A DNA stretch of 64,000 nucleotides from positions 5,075,501-5,139,500 of the forward strand of contig NZ_CP060295.1 in the NCBI RefSeq assembly GCF_014302995.1. The letters run 5' to 3'. The DNA comes from Variovorax sp. PAMC26660 (GTDB lineage Bacteria > Pseudomonadota > Gammaproteobacteria > Burkholderiales > Burkholderiaceae_C). Position 1 is the stretch's first letter; each line of letters opens with the position of its first letter. A program made the position numbers and the translations under genes. Positions 1 to 9,084 of this stretch are shown piece by piece. Under the pieces are notes generated by a model. The model made no database searches, was not told the origin of the DNA, and saw nothing but the letters and a program-made list of their open reading frames with translations.

Positions 1-567
1 CACACCGGCATGCACACTGATTTCGTCTCGCTCGACAACCATGCGGCGATGAAAGACACCTGCGGCCATCTGGTCGACGGCGGCTACCGCGAGCTGCTCT
101 ACGTCACCGAACCGCAGAAGGGCGTCAGCTCGCGGCGCGAGCGCACGGCCGCTTTCGGCGCCTGCGTGGCCGCGCACGAGCCGCGCGTGGCGGGCGAGAT
201 CTTCGAGTGCGTCGAAGGCGAGAGCGATGCGCTCGACGATGCACTGCGCGCCCTGCGCCAGCGCGCCAAGCGCGGGCGTCGCGCGGCGGTGGTCGCCGGC
301 AATGCCGTGGTCACCTTGCGCGTGGCGCAGGCGATGGCGCGGCTGGGCTGGCAGTTCGGCAGCGATCTGGGCTTCGTCGGCTTCGACGATCCCGAATGGG
401 CGTCGCTGATCGGCCCCGGCCTGAGCACCGTGGCACAACCGACCGATGCCATCGGCCGCACGGCGGCTACATGCCTGATCGAACGGCTGCGGGGGCTGGA
501 TGCGGCGCCGCGCCAGTTGCTGCTTCCGGGAGCGCTTGTGGTGCGGGGCTCGTCGCAGGCGCTCTAG
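1..567 (+). CDS. LacI-family transcriptional regulator, C-terminal part (5' end outside window)
   Basis: The reading frame is open from the first base, so the gene begins upstream of the window; 188 residues are visible. They match the effector-binding (periplasmic-binding-protein-like) half of LacI/GalR regulators: a segment ending in VSLDN, then a helix predicted to cross to the second lobe, and near the end the LGFVGFDDPEW stretch that recurs in this family just before the last strands. The N-terminal helix-turn-helix is not in the window, so operator and effector cannot be inferred. The 3' end overlaps by about 100 bases the 3' end of the convergent GMC oxidoreductase gene, which may be a target or simply a neighbour. 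Family assignment is confident; the role is not known. Confidence 0.85.
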   Translation, partial: HTGMHTDFVSLDNHAAMKDTCGHLVDGGYRELLYVTEPQKGVSSRRERTAAFGACVAAHEPRVAGEIFECVEGESDALDDALRALRQRAKRGRRAAVVAGNAVVTLRVAQAMARLGWQFGSDLGFVGFDDPEWASLIGPGLSTVAQPTDAIGRTAATCLIERLRGLDAAPRQLLLPGALVVRGSSQAL

Positions 568-2200
568 CGTCTGGCACCGCGCGGTCGAAGGTGATCGGCC
601 CGCGCATCCAGCCGGCCGCGCGCTCCGCCATCATGATCGTCGGCGCATTGGTGTTGCCGCCGATCAGCGTCGGCATCACCGAGGCATCGACCACGCGCAG
701 GTTCTCGATGCCGTGCACACGCAACTGCGCATCGACCACGGCCATGGCATCCATGCCCATCTTGCAGGTGCCCACCGGGTGGTAGATGGTGTCGGCGCGC
801 GCGCGAATGTGCTGCGTGAGTTCTTCGTCGGTGTGGGCATCGGCCGTGTAGACCTCGCTGTGCCGGTATTTTTCGAGCGACGGTGCGCGCAGGATCTCGC
901 GTGTCTTCTTCACGCCCTGCAGCAGCAGCGCCATGTCTTCCGCATCCGACAGAAAGCGCGGGTCGATGCGCGGCGCCGAATCGGGGCTTGCGTCGGTCAG
1001 GCGCACGTCGCCCCGGCCCTTGGGGCGCAGCACGCACACATGGCATGAAAAGCCGAAGCCCATGTGCAGCTTGCGCGCATGGTCGTCGGTGATCGCGATG
1101 ACGAAGTGCAGTTGCAGATCGGGGCGGCGCAGCTCGGGCGACGACTTGATGAAGGCACCGCCTTCGGCAAACGGCGTGGCAATGAGGCCCGTGCCGCGCC
1201 TGCGCCATTCGAGCATCGCCTGCACGAGGTGCACGCCGCCGACCAGGCCGATGCCGAACAGGTCGGTTTCCTTCGACTTGTAGGCCAGGATGAAATCGGT
1301 GTGGTCCTGCAGGTTCTGGCCCACGCCCGGCAGCGCATGCTTGACCGCGATGCCGTGGCGGCCCAGCTCGGTGGGGTCGCCGACGCCCGAGAGCATCAGC
1401 AACTGCGGCGAGTTGAAGGCGCCGCCGCACAACGCCACTTCGCGCCGCGCGTGGATGGTTTCGATGTTGCCGCCGCGCCGCACCTCCACGCCAACTGCGC
1501 GCCGGTCTTCGAGCACCACGCGCAGGGCCTGCGTGCCCGTGAGCACCGTGAGGTTGGGGCGGCTGTCCATCACCGGGTGCAGGTAGGCCGCGGCGGCAGA
1601 ACAGCGTTCGCCGTTCTTCGCGCCGCCGTGGAACTGCGTGACCTGGTAGAGGCCCACGCCTTCCTGTTCGTCGCCGTTGAAGTCGTCGTTGCGCGGAATG
1701 CCGCATTCCGTTGCGGCCCGCACGAAGGCCTCGCTGATGGCGCGTGGGCTTTGCTGTTCCGACACCTGCAGCGGGCCGTCGGCGCCGTGCAGTGCGCTCG
1801 CGCCGCGCTGGTTGCCTTCGGAGCGCTTGAACCAGGGCAGCACGTCGTCGAAGGACCAGCCCGTGCAGCCCGAACGCTCCCAGTCGTCGTAGTCGTCGCG
1901 GTGGCCGCGCACATAGAGCATGGCGTTGATCGCGCTGGAGCCACCCAGGCAGCGTCCGCGCGGCTGGTAGCCACGGCGCCCGTTCAGGCCCGGCTGCGGC
2001 ACCGTCTGGTAGGCGTAGTTGTTGATGGGTGGGCGACCCGGCAGCATGGCCACCGTGCCCGCCGGCGCGCGCACGAGGATGCCCCGGCCATCGCCGCCGG
2101 CTTCGATCAGGCAGACCTTCACGGCGGGGTCTTCGCTGAGCCGGGACGCCAGCGTGGCGCCACCGGAACCCCCACCCACGATCACGTAGTCGAACTCCAT
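467..2200 (-). CDS. GMC-family FAD-dependent oxidoreductase (choline/alcohol dehydrogenase-like)
   Basis: A 577-residue glucose-methanol-choline oxidoreductase. The N-terminus carries the Rossmann FAD-binding motif GGGSGG (residues 9-14) followed by an acidic end of strand 2 (LIEAGG), the family signature around GGSSAINAM, and near the C-terminus the active-site segment HPVGTCKMG, whose His is the catalytic base, then NTNAPTIMMAERA. Family members oxidise primary or secondary alcohols, either to a quinone/electron-transfer partner or to oxygen; the substrate here cannot be named. The last 35 or so residues are Ala/Pro rich, not typical of the family, and they are the part that overlaps the convergent LacI gene, so they look like a 3' extension after loss of an earlier stop. 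Start is the ATG directly before the FAD motif. Confidence 0.93.
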   Translation of the reverse strand: MEFDYVIVGGGSGGATLASRLSEDPAVKVCLIEAGGDGRGILVRAPAGTVAMLPGRPPINNYAYQTVPQPGLNGRRGYQPRGRCLGGSSAINAMLYVRGHRDDYDDWERSGCTGWSFDDVLPWFKRSEGNQRGASALHGADGPLQVSEQQSPRAISEAFVRAATECGIPRNDDFNGDEQEGVGLYQVTQFHGGAKNGERCSAAAAYLHPVMDSRPNLTVLTGTQALRVVLEDRRAVGVEVRRGGNIETIHARREVALCGGAFNSPQLLMLSGVGDPTELGRHGIAVKHALPGVGQNLQDHTDFILAYKSKETDLFGIGLVGGVHLVQAMLEWRRRGTGLIATPFAEGGAFIKSSPELRRPDLQLHFVIAITDDHARKLHMGFGFSCHVCVLRPKGRGDVRLTDASPDSAPRIDPRFLSDAEDMALLLQGVKKTREILRAPSLEKYRHSEVYTADAHTDEELTQHIRARADTIYHPVGTCKMGMDAMAVVDAQLRVHGIENLRVVDASVMPTLIGGNTNAPTIMMAERAAGWMRGPITFDRAVPDARAPATSPAPQALPEAATGAAPHPAPAAVRSGM

Positions 2201-2429
2201 GGCGCGTCTTCCTTTGGTTGTTGCTGCGGCGTCCTGTCGGGCGAGTTCAACTGTAGGAATGAACGGGGAGGTGGGCCTTGGCGTTTTCCCTCTGGTCGAA
2301 GGTACTCATTGCGGGGTGCCGGCACGCAGGGGCGACCGGGTTTTCTCTGCGATTGCCGACAGGCGATTGACAGCTATCGGCGCGAAACTGTGTGAGGCTT
2401 ACGGCCCGCAAGAGACAACACCAAGAACC

Positions 2430-3989
2430 ATGCAAGAAACAACCCCCTCCATTCCTCACATCTCGCGCCGCGGCCTGTTGCGCCTTTCACTCGGCGGCAC
2501 GGCCATGGCTTCCATACCCGGCATCGGCTGGGCTGCCGTGGGCGCTGCGGCACCTGTCTTCGCGGACGGCCTGCCGCGCAGCCGGCCGGAGGCGCAGGGC
2601 ATTTCGTCCGCCTCGATCCTTGCCTTTCTCGACGATGCCGAGCGTGGCGCGTTCGAGCTGCACAGCTTCATGCTGTGGCGCAACGGCCATGTGGTGGCCG
2701 AAGGCTGGTGGGACCCATACAAGCCCGAGCGCCGCCACATGACGCATTCGCTCACCAAGAGCGTGACCGTGTGTGCGGTCGGCATGGCCATTGCCGATGG
2801 CAAGTTCGGCCTCGACGACAAGGTGGTGTCGTTCTTTCCCGAGCACCTGCCGGCCACCGTCAGCGCCAACCTCGCGGCGATGGCGGTGCGCGACCTGCTG
2901 ACCATGCGCACCGGTCACGAGTCGATGGTGTCGGGCTCGGTGTGGCGGCCGATCCGCACGAGCTGGATCGCCGAGTTCTTCAAGATCCCGGTGGTCTACA
3001 CGCCGGGCAGCAGGTTCGTCTACACCAGCGCTGCGACCTACATGCTGTCGGCCATCGTGACCAAGACCACCGGGCAATCGACGGCCGACTACCTCAAGCC
3101 GCGCATGTTCGATCCCATGGGCATCACCGGCTATGAATGGGACGTGGGCCCCGAGGGCATCTCGCCCGGCGCCAACGGCCTGAGCTGGAAGACGGTCGAC
3201 TCACTCAAGCTCGGCATCCTGCATGCGCAGAACGGGCAGTGGAACGGCCGGCAGATCCTCACGAAAGAGTGGGTGGATTCGGTGCACGCGCCGCACACCA
3301 AGGACAAGTACGGCTACCAGTGGTGGCTGGGCCCGAACGGCGCGTACAACGCTGACGGGTTGTTCGGCCAGTACTCGGTCGTCTTCCCCGAGCAGAACGC
3401 GGTGCTGGCGCTCAACTCGGCACTGCCGCCCAAGGCGGGCTTCAACGCGGGCGTTCTGTACAAGCACTTTCCCGCAGCGTTCGGTGGCGCCGTGGCCGCC
3501 AGCGAGAAAGACTACGCCGCGCTGAAGACACGCACGCGCACGCTGCAACTGCAGCCGCCCATGAGGCCGAGTGCATCGCCCGTCGCCGCGAACGTCTCGG
3601 GCCAGCGCTTCGACTTTCCCGAGAACCCGGAGAAGGTCAAGTCGATGCGGCTGGACTTCACGCCCGAGGCCTGCACTTTCACGATGGAAGACGAGCGCGG
3701 CACGCACAAGGTACAGGTCGGTTTGCGCAAGCCCTTCGAGGGCGACACCACCATCACCGGCAACAAGCTGCACCACGAGTACCAGCCCGAGGTCATGCGC
3801 GTGGTGGCCAGCGGCGAGTGGCGCGACGAGCGCACCTTCGTCATGACATGGACCTTCGTCGAGTCGGCCTTCCGCGACACGGTGGTGTGTCGCTTTGCGG
3901 GGCCCCACTTGCGCTTCGATCGCAGCGTGAACGTCAACTCCAGCGCGACCGAGTTGCCCACGCTCAACGGAACCCGCGCCAAAACCTGA
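2430..3989 (+). CDS. Tat-exported serine hydrolase of the beta-lactamase / EstB family
   Basis: A 519-residue protein. The start chosen (ATG at 2430) gives an N-terminus with the twin-arginine motif SRRGLLRLS at residues 12-20 followed by a hydrophobic stretch, so export in folded form is likely; the frame is open further upstream but without such a signal. The active-site Ser-x-x-Lys is S107-L-T-K110 (in HSLTKS), and a YTS segment follows about 90 residues later as the expected second motif. The overall pattern fits class C beta-lactamase-fold esterases and 6-aminohexanoate-dimer-type hydrolases rather than true beta-lactamases, since no KTG box is evident. The C-terminal 130 residues form an extra domain of unknown role. 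It is followed after 30 bases by a response regulator, which may share its transcript. Substrate unknown. Confidence 0.88.
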   Translation: MQETTPSIPHISRRGLLRLSLGGTAMASIPGIGWAAVGAAAPVFADGLPRSRPEAQGISSASILAFLDDAERGAFELHSFMLWRNGHVVAEGWWDPYKPERRHMTHSLTKSVTVCAVGMAIADGKFGLDDKVVSFFPEHLPATVSANLAAMAVRDLLTMRTGHESMVSGSVWRPIRTSWIAEFFKIPVVYTPGSRFVYTSAATYMLSAIVTKTTGQSTADYLKPRMFDPMGITGYEWDVGPEGISPGANGLSWKTVDSLKLGILHAQNGQWNGRQILTKEWVDSVHAPHTKDKYGYQWWLGPNGAYNADGLFGQYSVVFPEQNAVLALNSALPPKAGFNAGVLYKHFPAAFGGAVAASEKDYAALKTRTRTLQLQPPMRPSASPVAANVSGQRFDFPENPEKVKSMRLDFTPEACTFTMEDERGTHKVQVGLRKPFEGDTTITGNKLHHEYQPEVMRVVASGEWRDERTFVMTWTFVESAFRDTVVCRFAGPHLRFDRSVNVNSSATELPTLNGTRAKT

Positions 3990-4019
3990 GCGCGCGGCCT
4001 TTGGAGACAGAATCGGAGG

Positions 4020-4667
4020 ATGCCCTCCACGATTCTGTTGATCGACGACCACGCGATGTTTCGCGAAGGCCTGTTCCTTGCCTTGCGCGAGGCAGAGCCT
4101 TCGATGCAGATAGCAACCGCCAGCAGCGGCAGCGAAGCATTGGAGGCGCTGTCGACGCTGCCCCGGCTCGACGCCGTGATGACCGACTACTACCTGCCCG
4201 ACCTGGGCGGTGCCGCGTTGGTCAAGCAACTGCACCGGCGCCGGGGCGGCCTGCGCATCCTGGTGCTGTCGGCTTCCGAAGATCCGCACGACATCGAGAC
4301 CGCGCTCGAAGCGGGCGCGCATGGCTTTGTCCACAAGTCGGCCGACAGCCAGCAGTTGCTGCAGGCGCTGCGCCGCGTGATCGCCGGCGAGCAGAACGTG
4401 GTGCAGGCGTCGCCGCAGAGTGCTTCGCCGATGCCCGTGCTGTCGGCGCCGGCCGACATCCTCAGCCAGCTCACGTCGCGCCAGACCGAGGTGCTGCACC
4501 TGCTGTGCGAAGGCTTGCGCAATGCACAGATCGCCGAGCGGCTGGAGACGACCGAGAAGACAGTCAAGGCGCACATCTCCGCGATCTTTGCCGCGCTGGG
4601 CGTGTCCAACCGCACGCAGGCAGCGATGGCGGCGCGCCGCGCCGGGTTGCTGGGCAAGCCGCGCTGA
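4020..4667 (+). CDS. NarL/LuxR-type two-component response regulator
   Basis: A 215-residue response regulator with an N-terminal receiver domain (acidic pair at D9-D10, phosphoacceptor D56 in VMTDYYLPD, Lys in the VHKSADS loop) and a C-terminal LuxR helix-turn-helix (about residues 150-210, with LTSRQTEVLHLL and the recognition region TEKTVKAHISAIF). Phosphorylation by a histidine kinase should allow dimerisation and DNA binding. No kinase gene lies next to it, so it is an orphan within this window. The ATG is preceded by a purine-rich ATCGGAGG ribosome-binding site. It lies 30 bases after the serine hydrolase and 180 bases before an exported propeller protein, either of which could be a target, but this is only position. 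Confidence 0.93.
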   Translation: MPSTILLIDDHAMFREGLFLALREAEPSMQIATASSGSEALEALSTLPRLDAVMTDYYLPDLGGAALVKQLHRRRGGLRILVLSASEDPHDIETALEAGAHGFVHKSADSQQLLQALRRVIAGEQNVVQASPQSASPMPVLSAPADILSQLTSRQTEVLHLLCEGLRNAQIAERLETTEKTVKAHISAIFAALGVSNRTQAAMAARRAGLLGKPR

Positions 4668-4847
4668 GCTGTCTCTCTGGCGCTGTCTGTTAGTGCCAAT
4701 GCCTTAGATTGACAAGGCAGGGGGCGCCACCTAGTCTGCCCTCGCCATCCAGAAGAGCAGTCAACGGCAGCCGCGGGAGGAGAGCCATGCGCGCGGCACG
4801 GCCCATCACGATCTGCAGTGATGCGATGGAAAAAATCGGAGGGATCG

Positions 4848-7046
4848 ATGACACGCACATTCCTGCGCAACCTGATGGCTGCGCTGCTCTTCTTCGCATC
4901 GTTGTGCAGCCACGCGCAACTGAGTTGGAAGCCCGGCAATCCCGGCGGCGGTGGCGCTTTCAATTCGCCCGTGGTCACCAGCGAAGGCTACTGGGCAGTG
5001 GGCTCCGATCTCGGTGGCCTCTACCTGAGCACCGACACCGGCACCAGCTGGAAGGCGGTCGGTTCGAGCAGCGGACTGACCGTGACCCACATCGCTTCGA
5101 TCGCAGCCCACCCTGCAGGCAAGCTGCTGGTGGGCACCGACGGCGGCCTCTTTGTCGGCAACAGCAACGGCACCGGCTTCAGCCAGAAATACAGCAGCGG
5201 CTACATCGCTGCCATTGCGGTGTCGGCCAATCCGAACATCGTGTATGCCGTGGTGCATCCGCAGTGGAACAGCCTGCAGCCCTATGTGATCCGCTCCACC
5301 AATGCGGGCGAAACCTGGAGCCCGACCAACTCGAACCTGCCGGCCAATCTGCGCGTGACAGGCCTGCGCACGCACCCGGTCGATGCCAACGGCGTCTGGG
5401 TGATCAGCGGCAAGGGACGCTTTCCCGATCAGGTGGAAAGCAGCGTGGTCTACCAGGCCCATTTCTCGACCGACGGCGGCACGACCTTCGTCCGGCGCGA
5501 TCCGCAACAGGGCAAGCTGGTCGACATCGCCTACGGCCTGGACCCGCAGAACCTGAACCTGATGTACGCCACGGTGGTGCAGACAGGCAACGTGGGCAAG
5601 GTCTACAAGTCGCTCGAAACCGGCTTCTCATGGACCAACATCACGCCCGGTGCGCAGGCGCCTTCGGGCATCATCCTGGCGGACCCTTCCAACCCGGGCC
5701 GGGTGCGGATCGTCGATCTCGACAACCAGGCCTTGCGTCCGCCGCAAACCTACGGCAGCTTCCTGTGGGAGAGCGCCAATGCCGGCGCGACCTGGACCCG
5801 GCGAACCTTGAGCGTGAGCGGCGGATGGTCGCAAAGCGACGAGGCCTGGGGCATGGGCTACAGCTACCAGGGCATGGGGCAGACCATCGGCTACAACCCG
5901 GCGACCCCGAACACCGTGCTGTGGACGAACAACCAGTTCCTCTTCAGCAGCAGCGACGGCGCAAAGAACTGGAGCGACGGCGTCTCCACGGCGGTCGGCA
6001 ACAACTGGCGCTCGCGGGGCATCGACAACGTCGTGCCGATCGTCGTCGAGCAAAGCCTTGCGGACCCCAACCTGGTGTATGCCGGGTACATGGACATCGG
6101 CCTGTGGCGCTCGGACGATGGCGGCAACAGCTGGGCCAGCCTGAACGCCGCGCAATACACCGGTGGATGGAGCGGCAAGGGCGGCAACACCCTGAGCGTG
6201 GTGGCAGACCCGAGCCGTGCCAACGTGGTGTGGGCGCAGTTGGGCGGCAACCTGGAGAACTGCGGCACGCCCTGCGCGGAGCCGATGTACCTGCTCAAGA
6301 GCACGGACCGTGGCGCGAACTGGCAGCGCATCACGCAGGGGTTGCCCGACCCCATCAAGCGCCTCGAAGGGCTGACGGTGGCACCCGACAGCGCCGTCAA
6401 CTTCCGATGGGTCTACGCCGCCGTCAATGGCGACATCTACCTGAGCCAGGACGACGGCAACTCGTGGGCGGTGGCGCTGAGCTGCCCCAACAAGGATTGC
6501 TTCAGGGTTTACTACACCGCAACCAACGGCGTCTTCGCCTTGTCGGCCGGCGCTGTCTATCGTTCGTGGCAGGGCGGGCAGGTCAACACATGGCAGCAGT
6601 TGGCGCTTCCCGCCGCCATGACGGCCGGCTGGGAGACCAGCGCACAGGGCACGCACTGGCTGCACAACGCATGGACCTACAGCGGCCCGATGGACCTGGC
6701 CAGCAAGGACAACAACGTCTGGATGGCCGTCAATGGCAGCGGCAAGGGCCTGTACCAGTCGGCGGACTACGGCCAGAGCTGGGCCCGCGTACAGGCCAGC
6801 AACTGGGCCAGAACGGTCACGGTGCATCCGACCAGCGGGCGCGTCTACCTCGGCAGTTCGAGCGCGGTGCATGCCGGCGGCTATGCGGCGGACAGCCTGG
6901 GCGTGCTCACCAGCGCGAACGGTGCTTCGGGCTGGACGGCACAGAACCATGGATTGGCCTATACCTTCGGTCTTTACGCAAGGGTCTCCCCCAGCGGCAC
7001 GCTGTGGCTGGCTTCGCCGGGGCAGGGCGTGATGAAGTGGCGCTGA
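4848..7046 (+). CDS. exported Asp-box beta-propeller protein (BNR/sialidase-like, GH74-like)
   Basis: A 732-residue secreted protein. Start ATG 4848 is chosen because it follows a GGAGGG ribosome-binding site by a few bases and opens a classic signal peptide (MTRTFLRNLMAALLFFASL, cleavage after SHA); an in-frame ATG 30 bases earlier would bury the signal. The mature protein has about eleven Asp-box-like motifs of the S-x-D-x-G-x-x-W type, for example STDTGTSW, STNAGETW, SDDGGNSW, STDRGANW, SQDDGNSW and SADYGQSW, spaced across the chain as in a double seven-bladed propeller. That arrangement and the length are typical of family 74 xyloglucanases and of VPS10/photosynthesis-factor-like propellers. 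No cellulose-binding or dockerin module is present. Glycosidase activity is possible but unproven; it may only bind a ligand. Confidence 0.85.
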   Translation: MTRTFLRNLMAALLFFASLCSHAQLSWKPGNPGGGGAFNSPVVTSEGYWAVGSDLGGLYLSTDTGTSWKAVGSSSGLTVTHIASIAAHPAGKLLVGTDGGLFVGNSNGTGFSQKYSSGYIAAIAVSANPNIVYAVVHPQWNSLQPYVIRSTNAGETWSPTNSNLPANLRVTGLRTHPVDANGVWVISGKGRFPDQVESSVVYQAHFSTDGGTTFVRRDPQQGKLVDIAYGLDPQNLNLMYATVVQTGNVGKVYKSLETGFSWTNITPGAQAPSGIILADPSNPGRVRIVDLDNQALRPPQTYGSFLWESANAGATWTRRTLSVSGGWSQSDEAWGMGYSYQGMGQTIGYNPATPNTVLWTNNQFLFSSSDGAKNWSDGVSTAVGNNWRSRGIDNVVPIVVEQSLADPNLVYAGYMDIGLWRSDDGGNSWASLNAAQYTGGWSGKGGNTLSVVADPSRANVVWAQLGGNLENCGTPCAEPMYLLKSTDRGANWQRITQGLPDPIKRLEGLTVAPDSAVNFRWVYAAVNGDIYLSQDDGNSWAVALSCPNKDCFRVYYTATNGVFALSAGAVYRSWQGGQVNTWQQLALPAAMTAGWETSAQGTHWLHNAWTYSGPMDLASKDNNVWMAVNGSGKGLYQSADYGQSWARVQASNWARTVTVHPTSGRVYLGSSSAVHAGGYAADSLGVLTSANGASGWTAQNHGLAYTFGLYARVSPSGTLWLASPGQGVMKWR

Positions 7047-7071
7047 AAGATGACGTGCGCGTGACATAGCG

Positions 7072-7088
7072 CGGGAAGACGTTTCCCG
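7072..7088 (+). terminator. possible weak terminator hairpin after the propeller gene
   Basis: An inverted repeat CGGGAA / TTCCCG with a 5-base loop lies 25 bases after the stop codon of the propeller gene and is followed by GTGTTTCATC. The stem is short (6 bp) and the T-run weak, so termination is only suggested. Confidence 0.3.
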
Positions 7089-7227
7089 GTGTTTCATCAC
7101 CGCCGGATTCCACCTGCCGCCTTTACCCCCGGTTCACTTCCCGGACAAATTGCAAGGCGCCGGCCGTGGCTCAATTCGCCATCGGCCGGGCAGATTCGTG
7201 CGGCCGTCGTCAATCAACGTTCTGCCT

Positions 7228-7764
7228 ATGCACATCTTCTCGGACGCGACGATCTTCACGCAGTTGCGCTTCTGGGCACTGGTGCTCTGCTCGCTGGTGC
7301 TGCCCGCTGCGATCTTCGTCACGCTGTTCGTTCGGCGCGAGTTCTCTAAAGTCACCGTGCTGGCCTTCGGCCTGCTGCTGATCCTGCTGGCGGGCTTGGA
7401 CATCTTCCTGTTGCGAGCGCTAGCAATCACGGCGCAGGCCACGCCCTCGCTGGCGGACGACATTGTTTTTTCTTCCGAACTGTCGATCGCGCTCTACATT
7501 TTTCCGGCGGCCTTCGGCACCTTCGGTCTCAACATGGTTTCGCATGTGCTCATGCACTACCTGAAGCGCAAGGAAGCGCTGTTCGAAGCGCACCAGATTC
7601 CGCCGTTGCCGCCAAAGCCCGCTGCGCAAGTGCGCGTGGCGCGTGAACGTGTGCGCGATGGCTCACCCGGCCTGCGCCAGCGCCGTGTCTCGGCGACACC
7701 GCGCGTTTCGGCGCGGCAGGGTGCCCGCCCCGCGACCGGCCTTCGTTCGCCAGCAGGCGGGTGA
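7228..7764 (+). CDS. small predicted inner-membrane protein of unknown function
   Basis: A 178-residue protein if it starts at the ATG at 7228; the frame is open to 7150 but without a convincing start. Three hydrophobic segments (roughly residues 14-35, 42-65 and 85-108) suggest a membrane protein, followed by a basic, Pro/Arg-rich tail from about residue 125 to the end that looks low in complexity and may be a cytoplasmic tail. I do not recognise the family. It stands alone between the propeller gene and the ABC operon, so the context gives no role. The codon use of the first 120 residues looks normal for the window, which favours a real gene; the tail is less certain. Confidence 0.55.
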   Translation: MHIFSDATIFTQLRFWALVLCSLVLPAAIFVTLFVRREFSKVTVLAFGLLLILLAGLDIFLLRALAITAQATPSLADDIVFSSELSIALYIFPAAFGTFGLNMVSHVLMHYLKRKEALFEAHQIPPLPPKPAAQVRVARERVRDGSPGLRQRRVSATPRVSARQGARPATGLRSPAGG

Positions 7765-8048
7765 TCGTCGCGCGCGGCCGCGCGCAGCCACTTCTCATCT
7801 CCACGCACCAGCCGGGACCTATCGTTTTCCCGATGCTGGTGCACGCCTGTGCGCCACGCGCACCACGGTGTCATTGGGAGACACGCAAGGAGAACTATTT
7901 TTTAGTTCGCCCGTTGCGAAAAACGGTGCTTGGTGCGCTCGCCCCGCACTCCTAGCATTCGCCTCGCTGGCCTTCGGTGTCTCGCACCACAGGCCGGCGC
8001 ACAAGCCGAATGACTCCACCTCATCGCATCGAAGAAAAGGAATCCGCC
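7765..8048 (+). other. leader region of the ABC / CoA-transferase operon
   Basis: A 284-base gap ahead of a seven-gene colinear operon. It contains a locally AT-richer stretch around 7895-7915 (ACTATTTTTTAG) that could be part of a promoter, and AGAAAAGGAATCC just before the first ATG as ribosome-binding site. No hairpin or operator repeat was found by eye. Confidence 0.35.
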
Positions 8049-9080
8049 ATGGCCAACCTCCGGGACCCCGGTCGCCGAAGTCTCCTGAAGACGTCCCTCA
8101 TCGCCGGCGGACTTTCCGCAGGTGGCCTGCTGTCCGTCGATGCCTTCGCACAGGGCAAGGCGCGCATCAACATGCAGCTGGGCTGGATCGTCGGCGGCAA
8201 CCAGATCGGCGAGGTGGTCGCCAAGCGCATGGGCTTCTACGAGCAGGAGGGCATCGACTTCGCGATCCAGCCGGGCGGCCCCAACATCGATGGCGTGGCG
8301 ATCATCGCCTCGGGTCGCTACGAGGTGGGGCAGGTGTCTTCGAGCCCGTCGATCATGCTGGCGGTGTCGCAGGGCCTACCGATCAAGTGTTTTGCCATCG
8401 GTGCGCAGAAGCACCCCTACACCTACTTCTCGCTCGCGAAGAATCCGGTGCGCAAGCCGGCCGACCTGGTGGGCAAGCGCGTGGGCATTCCGTCGACGGC
8501 GGCCATCCTGCTGCGCGCGCTGCTGGCGAAGAACAAGATCGCCGAGAAGGATGTCAAGGTCATCTCCATCGGCGCGGACATGTCGCCGCTGCTGACGGGG
8601 CAGGTCGACGTGGTCACGGGCTGGCTCACCAACACCACCGCGATCAAGGTGCTGGGCCCCGACATCGCCTCGCTCACGCAGTGGGATGCGGGCGTGCGCC
8701 TGTACGCGCTGCCTTATTACGCATCGACCAAGACGCTGGAGACGCAGCCCAAGGTCATCGAGGCCTTCCTGCGCGCCACGGCCAAGGGCTGGCACTACGT
8801 GCGCGCCAACCGCGACCAGTCGGTGGACATGCTGGTCAAGGAGTACCCGAACCTCAAGCGCGAGGATGAACGCGTCGCCGTCGACGTGATGCTCGAGTAC
8901 GCCTTCGGTGGCATGGCGCAGACCCAGGGCTGGGGCGCGATGGACCCGGCCGTGTGGCAGGAGCAGATCACCACCTATGCGGACCTGGGCCAGTTCACCG
9001 CACGCACGCCGAAGGTCGAGGACGTGATCTCGCTCGATGCGCTCAAGGCCACCGCAGCCGCACGTGCAGTGAAGGCCTGA
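8049..9080 (+). CDS. ABC transporter substrate-binding protein, NitT/TauT (SsuA/ThiY-like) family
   Basis: A 343-residue exported binding protein. The N-terminus has a Tat-like motif (GRRSLLKTS, residues 8-16), a hydrophobic region and a likely cleavage site after DAFA. The mature part begins with INMQLGWIVGGNQIGEVV, the usual start of NMT1/SsuA-type periplasmic receptors, and continues with GVAIIASGRYEVG and the PADLVGKRVGIPS segment typical of that fold. Members bind nitrate, taurine, alkanesulfonates, pyrimidine precursors or aromatic and organic acids; the ligand here cannot be read from sequence. ATPase and permease genes follow directly, then catabolic enzymes, so the ligand is probably the substrate of those enzymes. 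Start ATG 8049 has a GAAAAGGAATCC ribosome-binding site. Confidence 0.9.
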   Translation: MANLRDPGRRSLLKTSLIAGGLSAGGLLSVDAFAQGKARINMQLGWIVGGNQIGEVVAKRMGFYEQEGIDFAIQPGGPNIDGVAIIASGRYEVGQVSSSPSIMLAVSQGLPIKCFAIGAQKHPYTYFSLAKNPVRKPADLVGKRVGIPSTAAILLRALLAKNKIAEKDVKVISIGADMSPLLTGQVDVVTGWLTNTTAIKVLGPDIASLTQWDAGVRLYALPYYASTKTLETQPKVIEAFLRATAKGWHYVRANRDQSVDMLVKEYPNLKREDERVAVDVMLEYAFGGMAQTQGWGAMDPAVWQEQITTYADLGQFTARTPKVEDVISLDALKATAAARAVKA

Positions 9081-9084
9081 CGCG

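Noticed and set aside
4709..7069. A 786-codon plus-strand frame overlapping the propeller gene in another phase.
   Set aside because: The alternative phase has a signal peptide, ribosome-binding site and regular Asp-box motifs; this one has Arg/Gln/Pro-rich shadow composition.
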